Shown here piece after piece: positions 1 through 7,562 of a stretch of 10,024 bases of DNA (the stretch's first letter is position 1; the number at the start of each line of letters is the position of its first letter). The stretch covers positions 1 to 10,024 of the forward strand of contig DUHJ01000137.1 in assembly GCA_013330925.1 (NCBI GenBank), read 5' to 3'. The notes below the pieces were generated by a model. It saw only the letters and a program-made list of their open reading frames with translations, had not been told where the DNA came from and made no database searches. Origin of the DNA: Candidatus Poseidoniaceae archaeon (lineage in GTDB: Archaea; Thermoplasmatota; Poseidoniia; Poseidoniales; Poseidoniaceae). The translations under genes and the position numbers were made by a program.

Positions 1-1341
1 TCGGGCCATGAAGAGCGGTGAATGCAGGTTCTCCTGCGCCTCCTTGCTCGCGATCATCTCGGTCATCATCTCCTGCAAGGCAGGCTTGCGGCTCGCCTTC
101 CCGACGAACCAATTGAGCAACCAGGCCCGACGCGACAGCTTCTGCATCCGGTAGGAGTTCGTCAGTTCAGGACCGAGCATGGCCCACATTTCTTCCATGT
201 AGGCTTCGGGCGTCAGGCCCTCAACGATGTGCCGCGCTGCCATTTCTCCCGTCACGAGCGCGTTGCCCACGCCTTCACCCGAGAAGGGGTCCACCAGGCT
301 CGCCGCGTCGCCGACGAGGCGGATGCCGCTGCCCGCCGCCCGCCGTGGTTGCCGCGACTCCTTCTTTCGAGGGGACCCGAAGGGCAATTGCCATCCTTTG
401 GCGCTGCCTTCGATCATCGTCGCGTTGGCAAAGCGCTCTTTGAACAGCGGATGGTTCGCAATGACGTCCGCCTGCATCGCCTTGAGTTTCTTCTTCTGCT
501 TGTCCATCAGGCCGATGACCATGCCAATGCCGACGTTGACCACGCCTTCGGACACAGGGAAGAGCCAGAAATAGCCGGGGATGATCGAGTCCACGAAGTG
601 GATTTCGATGTCACCGGCCTCAGGGCCGCATCCCTCGACGTTCTGCCAGTATTCGCGGTAGCCTGCACAATAGTGCATGCGGTCCACCATGGGCTCGCCG
701 TGGGTCTCCTCGACCAAAGCGGTCGCGACAGGACAGCGGTAGCCCGCGGCCCCGACGACCTCGCGGCTGTGCCACGTGTAGGTCTCGCCTTGGCGTCCGC
801 CGAGGCGCACCTCAATGGCGCGAACCGTGCGAGCCTCGCCGCTTCCAGCACCGGGGTCTTCCCCACCGTGGCCGTCGTCAAAGAGTACCGTGCGGACGTC
901 GGCCCCCTGAACGACGGCACCACCGGCTTCGAGGACCAGTTCGGTGGTGCGCTCAAACATGAGGTGATCGAATTGAGCACGCGGCAACGCGTACCCTGCT
1001 TCCAGCCGCTCCACGTCTTCCTCGGGGAGCGGGACGCGGACGCTGTTGCCCTTTGGGCTGGAAAAGAGGATGCCCGTCACGCGGAAGTGCGGCGTGGCTT
1101 CCAAGCGTGGCTTGACGCCGAGGGCTGCCACGTGTGAGAGGGACTTGCCGCCAACGGCGTCGCCGCAGACCTTGTCCCGGGGCCATACTCCCTTTTCGAC
1201 AAGAAGCACCTTTTGCCCCTTCATTGCGAGGTACCCCGCAGCGGCAGAACCGCCGGGCCCTCCGCCGACGACGATGGCGTCGAAGTCTGCGCCGTCTTCA
1301 GGCACCGGGCCGGTCTGGATAGGACCCTCCCACGAGCGCAT
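1..1341 (-). CDS. Geranylgeranyl reductase family FAD-dependent oxidoreductase (C-terminus cut by window edge)
   Basis: A flavoprotein of the family that hydrogenates geranylgeranyl chains, in archaea most likely those of membrane ether lipids, at the inner face of the membrane. The 447 visible codons are read on the minus strand from the ATG at 1341. The N-terminal Rossmann FAD motif GGGPGGSAAAG is at residues 26-36. DKVCGDAVGGK (56-66) matches the conserved family Cys-Gly segment. GYFWLFPVSEGVVNVGIG (256-273) is the typical substrate-domain strand. GDAASLVDPFSGEGVGNAL (344-362) is the second FAD-binding motif. About 21 residues precede the FAD strand, longer than usual, but no other ATG or GTG exists after the in-frame TGA at 1399-1401. 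A Gly-rich insertion lies at 157-168. The usual GADG signature reads GAAG (197-200), so the expected Asp is Ala. The length is close to full for the family, so only a short C-terminal tail is probably missing. Family membership is solid; the exact lipid substrate is inferred. Confidence 0.9.
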   Translation of the reverse strand, partial: MRSWEGPIQTGPVPEDGADFDAIVVGGGPGGSAAAGYLAMKGQKVLLVEKGVWPRDKVCGDAVGGKSLSHVAALGVKPRLEATPHFRVTGILFSSPKGNSVRVPLPEEDVERLEAGYALPRAQFDHLMFERTTELVLEAGGAVVQGADVRTVLFDDGHGGEDPGAGSGEARTVRAIEVRLGGRQGETYTWHSREVVGAAGYRCPVATALVEETHGEPMVDRMHYCAGYREYWQNVEGCGPEAGDIEIHFVDSIIPGYFWLFPVSEGVVNVGIGMVIGLMDKQKKKLKAMQADVIANHPLFKERFANATMIEGSAKGWQLPFGSPRKKESRQPRRAAGSGIRLVGDAASLVDPFSGEGVGNALVTGEMAARHIVEGLTPEAYMEEMWAMLGPELTNSYRMQKLSRRAWLLNWFVGKASRKPALQEMMTEMIASKEAQENLHSPLFMAR

Positions 1342-1444
1342 GAACAACTGGCATGGCCGGCATTCCTTGAGGTTGGTCCTTGCGCTGGCGCGGAACGTTC
1401 ACACCCTCGGGCCGTGACACCCGCCCGTGGGCACCACTCCTGCG

Positions 1445-2359
1445 ATGCGCCAGCGGGCCACCTGGATGTTGTTGCTGGTCACCCTTGTGTGGGGCGCCAC
1501 GTTCATCTGGATGCGCGAAATCATGCTCGCGCTTGAGGCTGATTTGGCCCGCATCGGGACGACGTCGGTCGTCGCGTTCCTGATTTCCTGTCGATTCGCC
1601 CTTGCCGGCGCCGTGCTGCCGTTCTTCCCCTCCGTTCGACGGCACCTCGCAAATTTGGAGGTGTGGAAAGCAGGATGTGCGCTTGGTGTCGCCCTGCTGG
1701 CGGGTTTCCTTGCTCAAATGACGGCGCTGGGAGAGTTGGAGCCTTCCACGTCGGCCTTCTTGACTTCGCTTTACGTCGTCAGCACGGCCCTGTTGTCGAA
1801 CCTGTTCGGCGAAGGCCGCCCCTCCCGCCTCCTCTGGTTCGGTGTCTTGCTGGCGACCCTCGGGGCCGGATTCATCGAAGGGCCACCGCATTTGACTTGG
1901 GGATGGGCGGAAGTCATCACGGTGTTTTGCGCCGTGTGTTTTGCCGTCCACATCCTCCTAACGCAACGCTACACGACCCGCATGGACCCCTTGGCCCTGA
2001 CCTTTACCTCCTTCGTTTCCGTCGCGGTCCTCGCCATGGCCCTCGCCTTGGTTTCAACGCGAGGATCCACCGGGCCATCGGATCTTGTGGAGGTGCTGTG
2101 GGTGGACGGCGTGCTGCTGCCCCTGCTTTGCCTTGGCCTGTTTGGGTCGCTCGTGGCCTTGGGCATCCTCAACCTGTACCAGCGTCACATGGAACCGGTC
2201 CGGGCGGCGATCATCTACACCCTCGAGCCGGTCTGGGCCACCCTCTATGGTCTCGTCTTGGGTTTGGTCGGGTGGACGCCTTGGATCCTCGTGGGTGGGG
2301 GACTGCTCGTCGTTGGAAACCTCATGGTGGAGCTGACAAGCCAAGACGAGGAAGAATGA
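1445..2359 (+). CDS. EamA/DMT-superfamily transporter, probable metabolite or amino-acid exporter
   Basis: A 304-residue integral membrane protein with about ten hydrophobic segments arranged as two five-helix EamA halves (roughly residues 7-146 and 153-296). The first helix carries LVWGATFIW (14-22), the typical EamA N-terminal signature. The second half contains YTLEPVWATLYG (258-269), matching the conserved Glu-Pro helix of the family, and the protein ends in an acidic tail (DEEE). A GTG at 1427 would add six residues; the ATG at 1445 is preferred because the hydrophobic domain begins shortly after it. Members export amino acids, sugars, nucleotides or other small metabolites, and substrate cannot be read from sequence. 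The next gene, a sulfur-amino-acid PLP enzyme, begins 43 bases downstream on the same strand. A shared transcript and a link to amino-acid or thiol export are therefore reasonable guesses, no more. Confidence 0.88.
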   Translation: MRQRATWMLLLVTLVWGATFIWMREIMLALEADLARIGTTSVVAFLISCRFALAGAVLPFFPSVRRHLANLEVWKAGCALGVALLAGFLAQMTALGELEPSTSAFLTSLYVVSTALLSNLFGEGRPSRLLWFGVLLATLGAGFIEGPPHLTWGWAEVITVFCAVCFAVHILLTQRYTTRMDPLALTFTSFVSVAVLAMALALVSTRGSTGPSDLVEVLWVDGVLLPLLCLGLFGSLVALGILNLYQRHMEPVRAAIIYTLEPVWATLYGLVLGLVGWTPWILVGGGLLVVGNLMVELTSQDEEE

Positions 2360-2402
2360 GTCACCTCTGAACGAACACATCGTTCAAGTCCCTCGTCTCA
2401 GG

Positions 2403-3623
2403 ATGGGCATCATGGCCGACGGCGAAACGAACTCCACCACCGGGGGCTCTGACGCCCCGCTCCCGCCCCGCCGTTTCGCCACCGATGCGGTGCACGCTGG
2501 AACCCAGCACATCGGCGATGCGGTCAACACGCCCATTTTCCAATCCTCAACCTACCGACTGACCGACGAGCGGTATGCCGGCTGGGCGGCAGGCGCCCAA
2601 CACACCTTGCTGTACGCCCGTTTGTCCTCCGTCAACACCGACGCCGTGGCTCAGAAGTTGCGCGCCATGGAAGGCGGAGAGGACGCCGAAGTGTTCGCCA
2701 GCGGCATGGGCGCCATTTCCGCCGTGTTCCTCGGTTTGTTGAACGCGGGTGATCACATCGTGGCCAGCGCCGACATCTACGGCGGCACCTACGGACTGTT
2801 GATGGACGAAATGACACGCTTTGGCATCGAGGTCACGTTGGCCGACATGCGCGACCCTGCGTCCTACGAGGCCGCCGTTCAGCCAAACACGAAAATGCTC
2901 TACATCGAGACCCTGACCAACCCTGTCCTGAAGGTGTGCGACATTCCTGCTATGGTCGAGGTGGCGAAGCGGAACAACCTGCTGTGCATCATCGACAGCA
3001 CTTTCGCCAGCCCCTGGGGCTGCAACCCTCTGAAGTACGGGGTCGACTTGGTCATTCATTCCACCACGAAATACCTCGGCGGCCACAGCGACATCATCGG
3101 CGGTGCCGTGGTCGGGCGGGCCGATTTGGTGGCCAAGATCTTCAAGCAAAAAGTGCACTTTGGCGCTTCGCCCGACCCGCATGCTTGCTACCTCCTGGAG
3201 CGCGGCATGCGGACCCTCCACGTCCGGATGCCCGTGATCTGCAGCAACGCCGCTACCGTTGCCGCTCGTTTGGAGCAACACCCGGCCATCGAGCGCGTCT
3301 TCCACACCTCGTTGGAGAGCCATCCGGACCACGAGGTTGCACAACGGGTGCTTCCCAAGGGTTCCGGTATGGTCGCCTTTGTCGTCAAAGGAGGCGATGC
3401 GGCCGCCCTTCGCTTCATGCGTGGGCTGAAGATCATCTACGAAGCGACCAGCCTCGGCGGCATTGAGTCGCTCATCGAGTGTCCGTTCAACTCAAGCCAC
3501 GGGGCTATGCCTGAAGACGTTCGAATGGAAGCCGGCATCGTTCCTGGCTTCGTTCGGATGTCCATTGGCATCGAGGACGTTGAGGATCTTTGGGACGACA
3601 TTGAGCAAGCCCTCGGGGCATGA
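2403..3623 (+). CDS. Cys/Met metabolism PLP-dependent enzyme (cystathionine gamma-synthase/gamma-lyase type)
   Basis: A cytoplasmic fold-type I PLP enzyme of 406 residues, near the family norm of about 390 plus a short polar N-terminal extension (1-23). Visible family landmarks are: Tyr71 and Arg73 (phosphate contact from the partner subunit), SGMGA (100-104), Tyr126 in YGGTY (ring stacking), Asp198 in IIDST (pyridine nitrogen), Lys223 in HSTTKYLGGHSD (Schiff base), SLGGIESLI (350-358), and Arg385 in RMSIGIEDVEDL (carboxylate). YGGT rather than YGCT argues against a classical methionine gamma-lyase. The Glu that precedes SLGG in human gamma-lyase and E. coli MetB is Thr349, so synthase, lyase or sulfhydrylase cannot be decided. 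The normally conserved NPT after Tyr-x-Arg is replaced by a Ser-Val-Asn stretch. The start could also be the ATG at 2412. The gene follows the EamA transporter closely and converges on the next gene with a two-base gap. Confidence 0.9.
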   Translation: MGIMADGETNSTTGGSDAPLPPRRFATDAVHAGTQHIGDAVNTPIFQSSTYRLTDERYAGWAAGAQHTLLYARLSSVNTDAVAQKLRAMEGGEDAEVFASGMGAISAVFLGLLNAGDHIVASADIYGGTYGLLMDEMTRFGIEVTLADMRDPASYEAAVQPNTKMLYIETLTNPVLKVCDIPAMVEVAKRNNLLCIIDSTFASPWGCNPLKYGVDLVIHSTTKYLGGHSDIIGGAVVGRADLVAKIFKQKVHFGASPDPHACYLLERGMRTLHVRMPVICSNAATVAARLEQHPAIERVFHTSLESHPDHEVAQRVLPKGSGMVAFVVKGGDAAALRFMRGLKIIYEATSLGGIESLIECPFNSSHGAMPEDVRMEAGIVPGFVRMSIGIEDVEDLWDDIEQALGA

Positions 3624-3625
3624 GC

Positions 3626-5356
3626 TCAAGGTGCATTGACGCCCATGGTTGCCGCAAGTTCAGCCAAGGCGGTCGTGAACGCATCACGGTGTTCGTCGTC
3701 ATCGTTGTCGAGCAAGGCCGAACCCGCCTCGATCAACGAACGGGCGGCCGTGGACCACGCGCCACCTCGGTCTCGGGCGACCGGCTCAAAGTGCCATTCT
3801 TGACCCGTGTTTCGGTCTGCGGCGAGGAGCCATGCCCATGCAGCAGCGGCCGCTTCCACGTCGTCGTGACGGTCGCATGCGGCTTTCTGGGCTCGCCCAC
3901 CGCCGTCCAACAAACCGGTCAACACCAGGTCGTGCGTGATGCCAAGCGGACCGTTCAGCCGTCCGCGGCGGTGAGGGAAGCGGGCTTCCCGGCGGGCGGC
4001 GGCCCGAGCGTCGTCCAGCCCTCGTAGGAAAGCGCCGAAGGACTTCGGACGACCGTCCACAGAGGCGAGGATGGCCTCAAGGTCGTCGCCTTCCACGCCA
4101 AGTCCAACGAGCCCGTCTTCGTGATGCTCCGTCCAGAGGGCGCCCATGATGGCGTTGAGGCTGGCGCCTTTCGTGACCAGCAATGCACCTTCGTCCCGCT
4201 CCAGTAATTCGCCGCGGGTATCAATGATTCCTCCACCCACGTCCATGCGGGCCACGAGCATCGCGGCGGCAAAGACCGCTTCGTCTTCGGTGCCTCCAAG
4301 CGAGGTCAGGGTTTCGATGATGCGGTCCATGTCGGACCCGTCCAACCAACCGTCGTTCATGACCAAGCCGTGCTCAAGGTTGGTCAGCACCTCAGCCTTG
4401 AGACGGCCACCGAGCATGCCTTCGTTGAGCGTTAGACCCTGCCACGCATCCAGCAACCGGTCCATGCCTTCCATGCAGGCATCGGGAAGGGGCGTGTCCT
4501 CCGGCCATCCTTCGGGCGACCATCGCGCCTCGACGTCGACGAGGCGAGGCAGGATGGGCGGCAACATGGACATCGCCAAGTGGTGCACGAAGGCCTTGTC
4601 CTTCTCTCCTGCCGTGCCCACCGCTTCGAGATCGATGGCCACCAGAGGGCCGTGATGGAAGGCCATGCGAATGTAGCCGACCGCATCGGGTTGATCGGAG
4701 GCGACGAGGGAGGCTTCGACACCCTCCGTGTGGTGGACGGTCACACCGTCCACTTCGGTGGTCGTGAAGGAAAAGCGCGACCGGTCCAAGACGTCTTCAA
4801 GCCAGCCTTCGGGGGGCGTTGTGTCGCGTCCCGTGCAGACGAAACCCTCGCTCCAGGAGAAGAAATGGAGCCCTCGGCGCGCGTGCTCTTCCCATGCAAG
4901 CATGCGAAGCGTGACGTTGTGGTGGTTCTGCAGGCTGGCGAGGTAGGCTTGCTTCCCGTCGCCTCTGCGGATGTAGGATCCCGTGCCAAAGGCCGAGTTC
5001 TGGTACTTGCCCACCGTGGAGATCTCAACGTCGTGTGCGGCATGAAAACTTCCTGCGAGTGCTTTGGCGATGTGATCGCCACGTCGGGCCAGCATGCGTT
5101 TCTTGAGCCACGTTGTGTCACCTCGTCGCTGCACGACCTGATCGATTTCCCTCATCGTTCGCTCGATGGGGTCACGACGCCATCCTCTGCGGATGTTCCC
5201 ACTCAACGTCGGAAGGGCCCGTTCAGGATCTTCCAAGAGACGGTCGAGGTTGCGTCGGAGGCGTTTGGCCGTGTCTTCGTTGGCGTGCTTCGTCCCACGC
5301 ATCCGAACCCTCTGGCGTTTTTTGCCGGGGAATTCGACCTGCGGTGCACGTGCCAT
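3626..5356 (-). CDS. Uncharacterised 576-residue soluble protein
   Basis: I do not recognise this protein. It is read as one uninterrupted minus-strand frame, and a GAGG purine motif seven bases before the ATG at 5356 supports that start; Met19 (5302) is the alternative. There is no signal peptide and no membrane segment, so it should be cytoplasmic. Residues 1-100 are Arg/Lys-rich (for example KRLRRNLDRLL at 31-41) and could bind nucleic acid. Residues 115-175 hold an aromatic, Gly- and His-containing stretch with GKYQNSAFGTGSY and HFFSWSEGFVCTG. The middle mixes strands and helices (LVAIDLEAVG at 238-247). The C-terminal 200 residues are Ala-rich, acidic and apparently helical. No P-loop, zinc knuckle or other catalytic signature is visible; Cys occurs only at 174, 294 and 494. 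It sits 60 bases after the symporter stop on the same strand, possibly as the last gene of that transcript. A lineage-specific protein is the likeliest reading. Confidence 0.8.
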   Translation of the reverse strand: MARAPQVEFPGKKRQRVRMRGTKHANEDTAKRLRRNLDRLLEDPERALPTLSGNIRRGWRRDPIERTMREIDQVVQRRGDTTWLKKRMLARRGDHIAKALAGSFHAAHDVEISTVGKYQNSAFGTGSYIRRGDGKQAYLASLQNHHNVTLRMLAWEEHARRGLHFFSWSEGFVCTGRDTTPPEGWLEDVLDRSRFSFTTTEVDGVTVHHTEGVEASLVASDQPDAVGYIRMAFHHGPLVAIDLEAVGTAGEKDKAFVHHLAMSMLPPILPRLVDVEARWSPEGWPEDTPLPDACMEGMDRLLDAWQGLTLNEGMLGGRLKAEVLTNLEHGLVMNDGWLDGSDMDRIIETLTSLGGTEDEAVFAAAMLVARMDVGGGIIDTRGELLERDEGALLVTKGASLNAIMGALWTEHHEDGLVGLGVEGDDLEAILASVDGRPKSFGAFLRGLDDARAAARREARFPHRRGRLNGPLGITHDLVLTGLLDGGGRAQKAACDRHDDVEAAAAAWAWLLAADRNTGQEWHFEPVARDRGGAWSTAARSLIEAGSALLDNDDDEHRDAFTTALAELAATMGVNAP

Positions 5357-5363
5357 CGGTCTG

Positions 5364-5367
5364 CCTC
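5364..5367 (-). promoter_or_regulatory. Possible Shine-Dalgarno for the 576-residue protein
   Basis: The minus strand reads GAGG seven bases before the ATG at 5356. This spacing favours that start over the internal Met at 5302. The match is only four bases long. Confidence 0.4.
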
Positions 5368-5416
5368 ATTCTGCCGCGGGTGCCGGTTGAGATGAGGCTT
5401 TCTCAGGACCTCGCCC

Positions 5417-7507
5417 TCATGCCTTGGTCAAGGTGTAATCGAGCACGACCAAGGAAACGCTCCATTGCACGGTCTCGCCGTCGTCTTGATGGTTGCAAAG
5501 CGGCCCGCCGCCGGTGGCAACCGTGACCGTCAAATCGAGGAACGAAGGACCAAAGCCCACGTTCCCCCCGTCCAAGGAGGCACGAAGTTCGCTCTCCGAG
5601 ACGTCTGAACCGTTCCCTGATTCGAAGAGGGCGCGGTCGAACCACTCGACCACGACGTCGTGTGAAGCGGTGGTGCCCTCGACGTTTTGCCCGTCCGCAC
5701 TGCCCGTGAGCTCGTCCCGCTGAAGCAAACCAGCGATGGTGTCGGGTTCGGCATCAGCCGCCCCAGGTGCCGCGCAACCGGGGCCGCCTGCCGTCTCGTC
5801 CTCACCGTAGGCCAGCGTGGCGATCAGGCCGACCACGTTTCGACCTTCAGCGGCCGCGCCTGCGGCGTCGCTGTGCACCTCGACGGGCACGGTTTGACCG
5901 TCGCCAACGAACTCCTCGCCCGAACCGATTTCGATGAATTCGAACGTGCCTTCGATGGTCCAAGAAGCCGGGGCATCGGCCGACTCAGGCGTGTCACGGA
6001 GCAAATAGGCCCCCTCGGCCGCAGCGGCAGGGGCGAGGATCACAAGGGCGGCGATGCCGATGGCTCGCCCCGATGGGACCTCAAAGCGGCCGAGCGGTGA
6101 GCCTTCCTTGATCCGGTACGCATGATCCACGAAGTGGGCCAAGAAGGCCATGCCCATGCCGGGGATGGACTCGAAGACGTGGACGTTGAGGCCGAGGACA
6201 CGCCAAACGATGACGCCAACCAACGCGGCGATCATCATCGTGACCGAGTGGCGGGTGTCCGGTTCGTACCCGCTCCATCGGACGATGAGCATCGGCACGA
6301 AGATACCGCCCAATCCGTACACGGCAAGCACGACGAGGGAGAAGACAGAATCGCCCCCTGGAATGTAGAGCCCAGCCAACGAAATGACCGTGGCGAACGC
6401 GGCCATCACCAAAGTGACCTTCTTTGTGGTGCTGTGGTCTTGGCTCCATTCAGGGCGAATGTCGTCGGTGACCGCCGCGGTGCAGGCGAGCACTTGGCTG
6501 TCGGCGGTGGACATCGTCGCGGCGAAGATGGACGCGAGGATCAGTCCGGCCCAGAACGGACCGAGCACTTCCATCGCGAGGGTGGGGAGGCCAAGTTCTG
6601 CGTCGAAGCCGTCTTGGGTGAACACCACGCGACTGGCCCAACCGATGACCAACATGAGGGCGATGAAGGGCGTTTGCCAGACGAAGAACCAGGCCATGGC
6701 CTGCTTCCGTTCTTTGTCTCCACCAAGGGTCATCACGCGGGACACCACTTGTGGCTGACCGGCGACCCCAAGGCCGCCGAGGAAGAAAGCGAAGACCCAG
6801 AGGCTGACCCCAAGCGCAAGGTTTGGAGGAATGAATCCGGTGAGCGTTGGGTCCTGCCCCTCAAGCCCTGCGTTCAACCCGCTGAACCCTCCGACCTGCC
6901 CAAGGGCCACCCAGCAGAGCATGATGGTCCCGATGATCATCACGCAGGACTGCGCTGCGTCGGTCCAAATGGAAGCACGGATTCCTCCAGCGTAGCAGTA
7001 GGCCACAACCAGCACGAACCCGATGAGGATGCCGAGCACGGGATCCCACCCCATCATCGCGAGGAGGGCCTTCCCACCGCTGGTCAATTGTGCGGCGGCA
7101 TAGACCGAAAGAAAGGCCACAGAAAGGATCGCGGCCAACTTTGCTTCCGGCGCCCCCGTCACGCTGGCGACCAAGGACGAAAGGGAGCGGACCCCGCGCT
7201 CGTTGGCTTCTTCCTGGATGTAGCGGTAGAGCCAGACCCAAGCGACGAGTTGACCGACGGTGGAGGCAAGACCGATCCAGATGGCGGAATAGCCGACGGC
7301 GTACGTGAACCCGATGAATCCGATGAACATGTAACCGCTGTTCCACGTGCTGACCGCAGACAGGGCAGCCAACGCTGGGTGCATACCACGTCCTGCGACC
7401 AAGTAATCGTCGGTCGTGTCCTCTTTCACACGCATGCTGGAAAGACCCACGGCCGCGAAGAAGCCGAGGAAGAGCAAGAAGGACAACAGCATCACAACGT
7501 TGCTCAT
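5417..7507 (-). CDS. Sodium:solute symporter (SSS/PutP-like) with an extra C-terminal outer domain
   Basis: Cytoplasmic-membrane transporter that should couple solute uptake to Na+ entry. Numbered from the ATG at 7507 (696 residues), it has a hydrophobic core of about 13 helices to residue 465. TDDYLVAGRG (32-41) and STWNSGYMFIG (53-63) match the first family motifs. GQPQVVSRVM (250-259) is the conserved mid-protein loop. MSTADSQVLACTAAVTDD (332-349) aligns with the PutP Na+-site helix, with Ser333 and Thr334 in the binding positions. One more helix (about 481-502) follows, then a polar, acidic region of roughly 190 residues (about 512-696) that ordinary PutP proteins lack. With one added helix this region should face outward. 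It contains just two Cys (578 and 671), a plausible disulfide pair, and alternates in a beta-rich manner. An ATG at 7534 would add nine residues, but a purine-rich tract there looks like a ribosome site. Solute is unknown; proline-like or organic-acid substrates are possible. Confidence 0.9.
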   Translation of the reverse strand: MSNVVMLLSFLLFLGFFAAVGLSSMRVKEDTTDDYLVAGRGMHPALAALSAVSTWNSGYMFIGFIGFTYAVGYSAIWIGLASTVGQLVAWVWLYRYIQEEANERGVRSLSSLVASVTGAPEAKLAAILSVAFLSVYAAAQLTSGGKALLAMMGWDPVLGILIGFVLVVAYCYAGGIRASIWTDAAQSCVMIIGTIMLCWVALGQVGGFSGLNAGLEGQDPTLTGFIPPNLALGVSLWVFAFFLGGLGVAGQPQVVSRVMTLGGDKERKQAMAWFFVWQTPFIALMLVIGWASRVVFTQDGFDAELGLPTLAMEVLGPFWAGLILASIFAATMSTADSQVLACTAAVTDDIRPEWSQDHSTTKKVTLVMAAFATVISLAGLYIPGGDSVFSLVVLAVYGLGGIFVPMLIVRWSGYEPDTRHSVTMMIAALVGVIVWRVLGLNVHVFESIPGMGMAFLAHFVDHAYRIKEGSPLGRFEVPSGRAIGIAALVILAPAAAAEGAYLLRDTPESADAPASWTIEGTFEFIEIGSGEEFVGDGQTVPVEVHSDAAGAAAEGRNVVGLIATLAYGEDETAGGPGCAAPGAADAEPDTIAGLLQRDELTGSADGQNVEGTTASHDVVVEWFDRALFESGNGSDVSESELRASLDGGNVGFGPSFLDLTVTVATGGGPLCNHQDDGETVQWSVSLVVLDYTLTKA

Positions 7508-7520
7508 CGCTCCGACCACA

Positions 7521-7530
7521 CTCCCCCTCC
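7521..7530 (-). promoter_or_regulatory. Purine-rich ribosome-binding candidate before the symporter
   Basis: The minus strand reads GGAGGGGGAG, ending 13 bases before the ATG at 7507 and lying inside the coding stretch if the ATG at 7534 were used. It favours 7507, although the spacing is slightly long. Confidence 0.35.
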
Positions 7531-7562
7531 CCATGAACGCTTCCGAGAACGGAGCGAGGGAA

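Noticed and set aside
22..1137. 371-codon plus-strand open frame
   Set aside because: It is antisense to the geranylgeranyl reductase, whose minus-strand frame has clear FAD motifs; the plus frame is His/Arg-rich and without family features.
1342..1398. In-frame ECRPCQLF stretch just upstream of the reductase ATG, which could be an N-terminal Cys motif
   Set aside because: An in-frame TGA (1399-1401) bounds it and there is no ATG or GTG before the Cys pair; the only alternative start is a TTG at 1347, after the Cys pair.
1663..2370. 235-codon frame overlapping the EamA gene
   Set aside because: Same strand, shifted frame; Arg/Pro/His-rich shadow of the membrane-protein frame.
4580..5395. 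271-codon plus-strand frame opposite the unknown protein
   Set aside because: Shorter than the 576-codon frame it opposes and without a recognisable domain; I favour the minus strand, although since that protein is itself unknown the certainty is less than elsewhere.
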